Shown one piece after another: positions 57,818-64,000 of a DNA stretch of 64,000 nucleotides (its first letter is position 1; the number at the start of each line of letters is the position of its first letter). The DNA is from Gemmatimonadaceae bacterium (GTDB lineage: Bacteria > Gemmatimonadota > Gemmatimonadetes > Gemmatimonadales > Gemmatimonadaceae). The notes below the pieces were generated by a model. That model worked only from the letters and a program-made list of their open reading frames with translations. It ran no database searches and was not told where the DNA came from. Made by a program: the position numbers and the translations under genes. The stretch is from assembly GCA_035606695.1 (NCBI GenBank), contig DATNEW010000050.1:212118-276117 (forward strand), in the 5' to 3' direction.

Positions 57818-58318
57818 ATGATCGCGCCTCCGTCCTCGCTCGTCGACTTGCTCAAGCCGTGGAACGACTTCTACAGCCACTCGAAGACGGCGGAGACGAT
57901 CGTCCAGTTCCTGCACATTGGCGGGTTGCTGATGGCCGGCGGTCTCGCGATCGCCGCGGACCGGGGAACGCTGCGCGCGCTTCGAATCGCGGCGAGCGAC
58001 CGGACGCACTACACGCGTGAGCTCGCGTCGGTGCATCGGTGGGTGATCACCGGACTCGTCGTGGTGGTGCTCAGCGGCCTCGCGCTGCTGACGTCGGATC
58101 TCGAGACCTTTTGGGGATCGGCGATTTTCTGGATCAAAATGGCGCTCGTCGTGATTCTTCTCGTGAACGGCTTGTTCATGACGCGGGCCGAGGCGGTGAT
58201 CGAACGCGGCGATGACTCCGCCGCGGCGTGGCAAACGCTGCATCGGACGGCAGTCTCGAGCTTGACGTTGTGGTTCATCATCACGGCATTGGGGATCGCC
58301 CTGGTGAATTTCTCGTAG
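57818..58318 (+). CDS. Four-helix membrane protein with conserved histidines
   Basis: 166 residues, four membrane helices: TIVQFLHIGGLLMAGGLAIA, ASVHRWVITGLVVVVLSGLALL, AIFWIKMALVVILLVNGLFM, HRTAVSSLTLWFIITALGIALV. His residues at helix ends (LHIGG, VHRW, LHRT) could bind haem. Family not named with confidence. 19 bases after the preceding gene and 46 before the Rieske genes. Confidence 0.75.
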   Translation: MIAPPSSLVDLLKPWNDFYSHSKTAETIVQFLHIGGLLMAGGLAIAADRGTLRALRIAASDRTHYTRELASVHRWVITGLVVVVLSGLALLTSDLETFWGSAIFWIKMALVVILLVNGLFMTRAEAVIERGDDSAAAWQTLHRTAVSSLTLWFIITALGIALVNFS

Positions 58319-58364
58319 TGCGCAGCTGATCGCGGCTGAGCGCGGCTGATTCGGAGAGAGACGC

Positions 58365-58901
58365 ATGGTGGATGCACGACATATTCGCGGCGACGACGCA
58401 CACGACTGCGGTGAATGTCCGCTCGTCGAGCGGCGGACATTTCTTCGCGACGCGGCGCTCGCCGCCGGCGCGATCTTCGCCGCGCTCGGAATAGCGCCCT
58501 CGATCGCCGCCGCGGCGCCGATCGAGTTCGTGAGCGCGCTGTCGGGTGGCCGAGAAGACAAGAGCTACGCCGTTCCCGCGGCCGACGGCGCGCAGATCGA
58601 TCGGGACAACGGAACGATTCTCATGCGGTGGCAAGGCAAGGTGTACGTGTATTCACTCGCGTGCCCGCATCAGAACACAGCGGTGCGCTGGTCCGCGAAG
58701 GATTCGCAGTTCGAGTGTCCCAAGCACCACTCGCGCTATCTCGGCGACGGTGAATACATCAAGGACAGCGGCCGCGCCACGCGCGGGCTGGATCGCTTCG
58801 CGGTGCGCAAGGACGGCGCGTCGATCGTGGCGAATCTCGACAAGTTGTATCAGCAGGACGAGGACGAAGCGCAGTGGAATACCGCGTTCATCACGCTCTG
58901 A
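58365..58901 (+). CDS. Rieske [2Fe-2S] protein, Tat-dependent
   Basis: 178 residues. Near-N-terminal twin-arginine signal (ERRTFLRDAALAAGAIFAALG), preceded by a DCGECP motif. Rieske cluster: CPHQNT and CPKHHSRY about 20 residues apart (CxH...CxxH). Electron carrier anchored outside the cytoplasmic membrane by the uncleaved signal helix. Paired with a second Rieske protein 9 bases later. Confidence 0.9.
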   Translation: MVDARHIRGDDAHDCGECPLVERRTFLRDAALAAGAIFAALGIAPSIAAAAPIEFVSALSGGREDKSYAVPAADGAQIDRDNGTILMRWQGKVYVYSLACPHQNTAVRWSAKDSQFECPKHHSRYLGDGEYIKDSGRATRGLDRFAVRKDGASIVANLDKLYQQDEDEAQWNTAFITL

Positions 58902-58910
58902 GATCCTGCC

Positions 58911-59333
58911 ATGTCTTGTCATGACTGCCTGAATCGCCGCGCATTTCTCGCCAAGTCCGCGATGGCCGCCGCCGCGCTCGCCCTGGCCGAAGGATGCGGC
59001 GACGGCCAGATCGGTCCGAGCGAAGCAACCGTACAGGTTGGTGGAAGCATCAACGTCAATGATTTTCCCGCGCTCGCGAACGTGGGGACGCTCGTCGACG
59101 TCGGCGGTTCGCGCGCGGTGATTCGCACCGGACCGTCGACCTTTCACGCCTTCTCGATGGTGTGCACGCACGAGGGCTGCGACACGCAGGTCACGAATAA
59201 CCGCTTCGAGTGTCCGTGCCACGGTTCGGTGTTCGCGAATACGGGCGCCGTGATCGTCGGCCCGGCGAGTCGCCCGCTCGATTCCATCGCCGTGACGTTC
59301 GACGCCGCGACGGGCAACCTCACATTTGGTTGA
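58911..59333 (+). CDS. Rieske [2Fe-2S] lipoprotein, Tat-dependent
   Basis: 140 residues. Tat signal NRRAFLAKSAMAAAALALAEGC ends in a lipobox Cys. Rieske cluster: CTHEGC and CPCHGS (CTHxGC ... CPCHGS, with the two extra cysteines able to form the stabilising disulfide). A high-potential, bc1-like cluster is therefore likely. Probably works with the membrane proteins upstream. Confidence 0.92.
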   Translation: MSCHDCLNRRAFLAKSAMAAAALALAEGCGDGQIGPSEATVQVGGSINVNDFPALANVGTLVDVGGSRAVIRTGPSTFHAFSMVCTHEGCDTQVTNNRFECPCHGSVFANTGAVIVGPASRPLDSIAVTFDAATGNLTFG

Positions 59334-59415
59334 ATCTCTCGCGGAACTCTCACGCTTAGTTGCACGACGCGAATAACCGTTTCAAAATCGGGACGTGATT
59401 CTTACCTTGCGAGCC

Positions 59416-60096
59416 ATGTTGATTGGCGTCGCTGGTATGGTCGGCACGGGTAAGACGACTCTGTCGCGCGCGCTCGCCGCGCGATTCGGCCTGCAGTTGG
59501 CTCTCGAGAGCGTCGACGCTGACAATCCGTGGCTCGAGAGTTTTTACGGCGGTCCCGACGAGATGCGCGCGTACGCGCTCCATCTCCAGTTGCATTTTCT
59601 CGCGACACGCTTCGCGAGCATGCGCCGGATGCGCGGACTCGGCGGTAGCTGGGTGCTCGACCGCACCTGGTACGAGGATGCAGAAATCTTTGCGCGGGGC
59701 CTGCACGAGCAGGGGCTCATGACGAGCGATGAATGGCAGCTCTACCGCCGCTTGTACGCCGAGCTGCTGCATTCACCGGCCGCGCGTCCGCCTCGCCTGT
59801 TGATCTATCTGCACGGACCGCTCGACGTCATCACCGAACGCATCGCCACGCGCGGCCGGCCGAAAGAGAAGGACGCGTCGGCCGAATACTGGGCGTCCCT
59901 GCACGCGCGATACGCCGATTGGATTGGCCGGTTCCGCCATTGTGCGGTGCTTCCCCTGGATGTGCGCGAGTATGATCTCGTGGCCGATCCAAACGCCGTC
60001 GAAGAAATTGCGGGCCGCGTGCGCAGCCAGCTCGAGGGAGAGTTGCCGCAGACCGAGCTCTGGCCGGCGGTGTCGCGCAAGCGCGTCTTCGCCTGA
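59416..60096 (+). CDS. Deoxynucleoside kinase family protein
   Basis: 226 residues from the ATG at 59416; a GTG 7 codons earlier is possible. P-loop GVAGMVGTGKTTLSRAL, the E of LALESVDADNPW, DRTWYEDAEIFARGL (DR(S/T) motif), and the lid ERIATRGRPKEKDAS. Phosphorylates deoxyribonucleosides in salvage. Stand-alone gene between the Rieske module and the gas-vesicle cluster. Confidence 0.9.
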   Translation: MLIGVAGMVGTGKTTLSRALAARFGLQLALESVDADNPWLESFYGGPDEMRAYALHLQLHFLATRFASMRRMRGLGGSWVLDRTWYEDAEIFARGLHEQGLMTSDEWQLYRRLYAELLHSPAARPPRLLIYLHGPLDVITERIATRGRPKEKDASAEYWASLHARYADWIGRFRHCAVLPLDVREYDLVADPNAVEEIAGRVRSQLEGELPQTELWPAVSRKRVFA

Positions 60097-60174
60097 GCGC
60101 ACGAACCGCACGAGCGGCGCAGGCCGCGTAAGCGATGTAAGGGGCCGCTGACTGGCCGAGGTTTGCACCGGGCA

Positions 60175-60180
60175 TATATT
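60175..60180 (+). promoter_or_regulatory. Possible -10 (TATATT) for the gas-vesicle genes
   Basis: TATATT ends 7 bases before the ATG at 60188, so the transcript would be nearly leaderless; no Shine-Dalgarno is seen and no clear -35. Confidence 0.3.
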
Positions 60181-60187
60181 GGACACT

Positions 60188-60991
60188 ATGCCCGATCAGA
60201 CGACGGCTGAAAACGAATCGCTCACGCCCAGCGCGAATGACGGCGGCAAATACGTCTATTGCATCATTCGCAGCGAGCGGCAGCGCGATTTTGGCGCGAT
60301 CGGGATCGGCGGCGGCCAGCGGGTGTTCACGGTCGCGTTTCACGATCTCGCGGCGGTCGTGAGCGATACGCCAATCGTGATCTACGATCCGACGCGCGAC
60401 AATGTCTTGGCGCACGAGTTCGTGAACGAAACCGTGATGCGCGAGCACACCGTGATTCCGATGTCCTTCGGCACCGTCTTTCGCTCCGAAGACGACGTCA
60501 CCGAGTTGCTGCGCTCGACATATCAGGCGTTCAGCGACGTGCTCGACAAGATGCAGGACAAGATCGAATTCGGTCTCAAAGTGTTGTGGGACCGCGAGAA
60601 AGTGGTGGCGAATCTGGAGAAGGACAACGACGAGATCCGGCGGCTGAAGGACGAGATCAGCCGGCACACCGCCAGCTCGACGTACTTCGCGCGCATGCAG
60701 TTGGGGCGCTTGATCGAGGGTGCGCTCGAGGAGATGAGCGCGCGTTATGTCGCCGACATTCACGACGCGTTGAAGCCGGTCGCCGTGGCGAGCCGCTCGA
60801 ACAAGCCCATCGGCGACCGCATGATTCTCAACGCGGCGTTCCTGGTGAATCGCGCCCAGGAAGCCGCCTTCGACGAGCGCGTGAAAGAAACCAGCCGCAA
60901 GTATGAAGACGTGCTGTCGTTCAAGTACTCCGGCCCCTGGCCGCCGTACAACTTCGTGAACATCAAATTGAAATTGGAGAAAGCCGACTAG
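60188..60991 (+). CDS. gvpL: Gas vesicle protein GvpL/GvpF family
   Basis: 267 residues, GvpF/L family: GGKYVYCIIRSE opening, HTVIPMSFGTVFRSEDDVTELL, a central coiled coil (EKVVANLEKDNDEIRRLKDEIS), MILNAAFLVNRAQEAAFDERV, and the hallmark C-terminus YSGPWPPYNFVNIKL. Minor gas-vesicle component or assembly factor. First gene of the cluster, followed 4 bases later by gvpG. Confidence 0.94.
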   Translation: MPDQTTAENESLTPSANDGGKYVYCIIRSERQRDFGAIGIGGGQRVFTVAFHDLAAVVSDTPIVIYDPTRDNVLAHEFVNETVMREHTVIPMSFGTVFRSEDDVTELLRSTYQAFSDVLDKMQDKIEFGLKVLWDREKVVANLEKDNDEIRRLKDEISRHTASSTYFARMQLGRLIEGALEEMSARYVADIHDALKPVAVASRSNKPIGDRMILNAAFLVNRAQEAAFDERVKETSRKYEDVLSFKYSGPWPPYNFVNIKLKLEKAD

Positions 60992-60995
60992 GGCG

Positions 60996-61301
60996 ATGGG
61001 TCTCCTCAGCAAAGTTCTCTTCTTCCCGGTGACTGGTCCGGTGGCCGGCATACGCTGGTCGCTGAACAAGGTCGTGCAAGTCGCGGAAGAAGAGCTCACC
61101 GACGACGCGCCGGTGAAGCAGGAGCTCATGGAGCTGCAGATGCAACTCGAGCTCGGCGACATCACCGACGATGAATACGTCGAGCGGGAAGCCGCACTCA
61201 TGGCCCGCCTGCGCGAGGTGCGCGCGTGGCGCGAACGATTCGGCAAAGCGACGAGCGGCGGCCCGGTACGCGTCGCGAGAGACGACGACGAGCCATCGTA
61301 G
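60996..61301 (+). CDS. gvpG: Gas vesicle protein GvpG
   Basis: 101 residues: GLLSKVLFFPVTGPVAGIRWSLNKVVQVAEEEL opening is typical GvpG, followed by a helical region with LELGDITDDEYVEREAALMARL. Accessory assembly protein found beside gvpF/L. Confidence 0.92.
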   Translation: MGLLSKVLFFPVTGPVAGIRWSLNKVVQVAEEELTDDAPVKQELMELQMQLELGDITDDEYVEREAALMARLREVRAWRERFGKATSGGPVRVARDDDEPS

Positions 61302-61313
61302 AACGGTCTCTTG

Positions 61314-63098
61314 GTGAGCCGCCTTTCGGGCCTGCTCGATCGTCTCCCCCGCACAACTTTGCTCGTCGGAAAGGGCGGCGTCGGTAAGACGACGTGCGCC
61401 ACACGTGTCGCGACCGACTTCGCGGCGCGCGGAGAGACAACGCTCTTGCTCTCCACCGACCCCGCCGCCGCACTCGCCGATGCGCTCGGCGCACCGGTTG
61501 GCAGCGAGATCTCACACGTGCGAAGCCATCTCGATGCGTGGCAACTCCACGCCGCGGTGTTGCGTCGTGATTTCCTTGGACAATGGCGCGACGTGATCGC
61601 GGAGATCGTCGATCGAGGCACGTATCTCGATCGCGCGGACGTCGATGGTTTGGTTGACGCGGCGCTGCCCGGCGCCGACGAGATTTTCGCGCTGCTCGCA
61701 CTCGCCGACGTGCTCGCCGACCCGGCGACACCCTACGCGCGCATCGTCGTCGACACCGCGCCCACCGGCCATACGCTGCGGCTGCTCGCGCTGCCGGACA
61801 CCTTTGGCGCGCTGCTGTCGATGCTCGACCTCATGCAGGGTAAGCATCGGTTCATGGTGCGTGCGCTCACGCATCGCTACCGCCGGGATCGCGCCGATGC
61901 GTTTCTCGACGACATGCGCGAGCGCATCGATCGCCTTCGCGCAACGCTCGCCGACGCGTCATCGCTCGCGGCGGTACTCGTCACGCGGCTCGAGCCGATG
62001 GTCCAAGCCGAATCGGGGCGCTATCTCGAGAGTTTGCGCGCGCTGGGCGTTCGCGTAGCCGCCATCGTCGTAAACGCGGTGCCTCCCGGCGCGGACGGCG
62101 ATGTGCTCGATGCATCGGTGCCGCACGTCGAGATACCGCGGTGGCAACTACCGATGGTCGAGGCGCCCGACGCACATGATACGGTCACGGCAATGCCAGC
62201 CGCACGCACGCTGACCATCGTCGGCGGCAAAGGCGGTGTCGGCAAGAGCACCGTATCGTGCGCGATCGCGATCGCGGCGGCCGAGAAAGGAATCGGCGAC
62301 GTGCTGCTCGTCTCCACCGATCCTGCGGCGTCCCTCGCCGACGCACTCGGCGAGTCCGGCACCGCTTGGGCGCGCTCTGACGTCGAGAGTCGGATTGCGG
62401 ACGTGCCCGGTCTGGTCGTTCGGCAGATGGATGCCGGCGCCGCGTTCGCGCGCATTCGCGACGAGTATCGAACGCGCATCGACGACCTCTTTGCCGCGCT
62501 CGTCGGCCGCGGCGTCGACGTGGAGCACGATCGCGCCATTCTCCGCGATTTGCTCGCGCTCGCGCCGCCCGGGATCGACGAGCTCTTCGCGCTCTCGCTC
62601 CTGGGCGACGCACTCGACGAGCAGCGCTTTGCCTGCGTCGTCGTCGACCCGGCGCCTACGGGACATCTGTTGCGCCTTCTCGACATGCCGGCGATCGCGC
62701 TGGATTGGACGCACCGTCTCATGCGCTTGATGCTCAAGTATCGAGACGCAATGCCACTCGGCGACGCCGCACAGGACCTGCTCGGCTTCGCCAAGCGCAC
62801 GCGCGCGCTCGATGCACTGCTGCACGACCGCGAGCGCTGCGGCGTGATCGTCGTTGCGCTGGACGAGCCGATCGTGCGTGCCGAGACGGAACGACTCTCG
62901 AGGGCGATCCAATCGCGGGGGATCGACGTCGCGGCGCTGGTGTGGAATCGTGTCACGAACGTGCCCGACCCTCTTCCAGCAACGGTCGTCGCGCAACAGT
63001 TTTTCGCGGAGGAAATCGCTCCGCCGCCCATCGGCGCCGCCGCCATTCGCGCGTGGTCGCACTCGTGGCGAATATTTTCGACGCACACGCAATCCTGA
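61314..63098 (+). CDS. Tandem ArsA/Get3-like ATPase in the gas-vesicle cluster
   Basis: About 594 residues (GTG at 61314; TTG at 61311 also possible). Two ArsA halves: first P-loop LLVGKGGVGKTT, LLSTDPAAALADALG, VVDTAPTGHTLRLLALP; second P-loop IVGGKGGVGKST, LVSTDPAASLADALGE, VVDPAPTGHLLRLLDMP. Double-domain architecture as in arsenite-pump ArsA, but no arsR/arsB genes and no clear metal-binding Cys triad. It sits between gvpG and a second gvpF/L, so a chaperone role for hydrophobic GvpA, as Get3 has for tail-anchored proteins, is an attractive inference. Confidence 0.88.
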   Translation: MSRLSGLLDRLPRTTLLVGKGGVGKTTCATRVATDFAARGETTLLLSTDPAAALADALGAPVGSEISHVRSHLDAWQLHAAVLRRDFLGQWRDVIAEIVDRGTYLDRADVDGLVDAALPGADEIFALLALADVLADPATPYARIVVDTAPTGHTLRLLALPDTFGALLSMLDLMQGKHRFMVRALTHRYRRDRADAFLDDMRERIDRLRATLADASSLAAVLVTRLEPMVQAESGRYLESLRALGVRVAAIVVNAVPPGADGDVLDASVPHVEIPRWQLPMVEAPDAHDTVTAMPAARTLTIVGGKGGVGKSTVSCAIAIAAAEKGIGDVLLVSTDPAASLADALGESGTAWARSDVESRIADVPGLVVRQMDAGAAFARIRDEYRTRIDDLFAALVGRGVDVEHDRAILRDLLALAPPGIDELFALSLLGDALDEQRFACVVVDPAPTGHLLRLLDMPAIALDWTHRLMRLMLKYRDAMPLGDAAQDLLGFAKRTRALDALLHDRERCGVIVVALDEPIVRAETERLSRAIQSRGIDVAALVWNRVTNVPDPLPATVVAQQFFAEEIAPPPIGAAAIRAWSHSWRIFSTHTQS

Positions 63099-63107
63099 CG
63101 ACCGAGC

Positions 63108-63944
63108 ATGGCATCGAACGCACCCAACGCGCTGTGGTACGTGTATGGCATCGTCCCGTCGGCGAATGCCGGAACGTCGGCGCCCGCCGGTCTCGACGAT
63201 ACGTCGGTCGCGCTCGAAGTGCATGACGATGTGGCGGCGCTCGTGTCGGTGCTTCAGGGCGATGATTATGCGCCGGCGCATCTCGAGACGCGCAGCGGCG
63301 ACATCGAGTGGCTCAGCCCGCGCGCCGTCGCGCACGATCGCGTGCTGACGTGGGCGAGCGATCGCGGCGCGGTGATCCCCCTGCCGATGTTCTCGATGTT
63401 CAGTGGACGCGAAGCCGTGCAATCAATGCTTCGCGAGCGCGGCGCGCAGGTGGCGTCCGTTCTCTCGCGCATTGGTGCGGCGCGCGAGTATGCGCTGCGC
63501 ATGTATCGCGTGGAGGCCGAGCTCTCGATCGCGGTGGAGGAGCTGAGTCCGCGCCTTCGCGAGCTGGCCGCGATCGCGCGCGACGCGACGCCCGGACAGC
63601 GCTACCTCCTCGACCGGAAGCTCGATGCGGAAAAGAAGGCGGAGATGCGCTTGGTATCGCAGCGTATCGCCGACGAGATCGTCGCCGCGCTCGCGCCGCA
63701 TGCGCGGCCGGACGGCGTCGTGCGCTCGCTAATTCCGCGCGTCACGGCCGGCGATCCCTCGGCCGAACGCGGCACCATGGTGCTGAACGCGGCGTTTCTC
63801 GTCGAGCCGAATGCGATCGAAGAATTTCAGAAAACTCTAACAACGCTCGTCGCGCGACACACACCAAATGGATTTCGCTTCGACTTCACTGGACCGTGGC
63901 CCCCGTATCATTTCGTGAGTGAGCGCAACGATGACGCCCGATGA
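63108..63944 (+). CDS. Gas vesicle protein GvpL/GvpF family, second copy
   Basis: 278 residues: ALWYVYGIVPSAN opening, GAVIPLPMFSMFSGREAVQSML, AEKKAEMRLVSQRIADEIVAAL, MVLNAAFLVEPNAIEEFQKTL, and C-terminal FTGPWPPYHFV. Divergent from the first copy. The last codons and stop are part of a 10-bp tandem repeat, so repeat length affects only the tail. Confidence 0.92.
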   Translation: MASNAPNALWYVYGIVPSANAGTSAPAGLDDTSVALEVHDDVAALVSVLQGDDYAPAHLETRSGDIEWLSPRAVAHDRVLTWASDRGAVIPLPMFSMFSGREAVQSMLRERGAQVASVLSRIGAAREYALRMYRVEAELSIAVEELSPRLRELAAIARDATPGQRYLLDRKLDAEKKAEMRLVSQRIADEIVAALAPHARPDGVVRSLIPRVTAGDPSAERGTMVLNAAFLVEPNAIEEFQKTLTTLVARHTPNGFRFDFTGPWPPYHFVSERNDDAR

Positions 63945-64000
63945 CGCCCGATGACGCCCGATGACGCCCGATGACGCCCGATGACGCCCGATGACGCCAG
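63931..64000 (+). repeat. 10-bp tandem repeat ATGACGCCCG at the window edge
   Basis: Seven units of ATGACGCCCG (the last reads ATGACGCCAG), running to or past the window end. Each unit carries an ATGA start/stop overlap; a ten-base unit shifts frame each copy, so ATGs occur in all three frames and each reading MTPDDAR meets TGA after seven codons. The preceding gvpF/L gene stops inside it. Confidence 0.95.

Noticed and set aside
61314..63098. Arsenite efflux ATPase of an ars operon
   Set aside because: No arsB, arsC, arsD or arsR nearby and no clear Cys metal site; neighbours are gas-vesicle genes.
1..64000. tRNA, rRNA or CRISPR features
   Set aside because: No cloverleaf-like tRNA sequences, rRNA segments or regularly spaced repeats were recognised when reading both strands; short ncRNAs could still be missed.

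Overview
The window is GC-rich, densely packed chromosomal DNA from a diderm bacterium. It encodes P- and L-ring proteins FlgI and FlgH, TonB-dependent uptake, and Tat and lipoprotein signals. Gene content and style (LytS/LytTR pair, Tat-exported enzymes, a flagellar regulon with CheZ, gas-vesicle genes) would suit a soil or freshwater Gemmatimonadota-like organism. No phylogenetic marker is present, so this placement is inference.

Layout. 1-3959: TonB receptor (5' end cut off), an Asp-box lipoprotein with a Met/His-rich segment, and a TlpA-type thioredoxin, closed by a strong terminator. 3996-7416 (minus): an SPFH protein with a small zinc-ribbon membrane protein; then a three-gene operon (ABM-fold protein, helical protein, B12-binding protein with the CarH-type Wx9EH light-sensor motif); then an unknown protein. 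7562-11876: Tat amidase and a LytS/LytTR two-component pair whose junction carries two copies of a translated 60-bp repeat. 11885-12775: TIGR01777-type epimerase.

12837-53482 is a nearly complete flagellar regulon. The minus-strand late block is flgL-fliW, fliC, fliD, fliS, two export chaperone-like genes, flgM, cheY and cheZ, with sigma-28-type promoters. Then come a plus-strand NtrC-type regulator, an acetamidase-like lipoprotein and a Tat glycosidase. The structural superoperons follow: flgB-flgC-(unknown)-fliE-fliF-fliG-fliH-fliI-fliJ-motE-like-fliK-flgD-flgE; fliL-fliM-fliN-fliOP-fliQ-fliR-flhB-flhA-flhG-fliA; flgF-flgG-flgA-flgH-flgI-flgJ-flgN-flgK-csrA. motA/motB and an EAL-HDOD regulator follow at 54-57 kb.

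57199-59333 is a cytochrome-b-like/Rieske module. 59416-60096 is a deoxynucleoside kinase. 60188 to the window end starts a gas-vesicle cluster (GvpF/L, GvpG, tandem ArsA-like ATPase, second GvpF/L) that runs into a 10-bp tandem repeat at the edge.

The most unusual points are: (i) a 20-codon dispersed repeat at stop/start junctions, always read in the same frame, ending in a Shine-Dalgarno-like motif and forming the N-terminus of FlgI; (ii) an M15-type peptidase domain fused into FliK while FlgJ lacks its muramidase domain; (iii) FlhG without its P-loop lysine and no FlhF gene; (iv) a FliO-FliP fusion; (v) a B12 photosensor-like protein with no DNA-binding domain; (vi) an ArsA/Get3-like ATPase among gas-vesicle genes; (vii) several palindromic or MITE-like elements and a switch-like set of hairpins before flgB.
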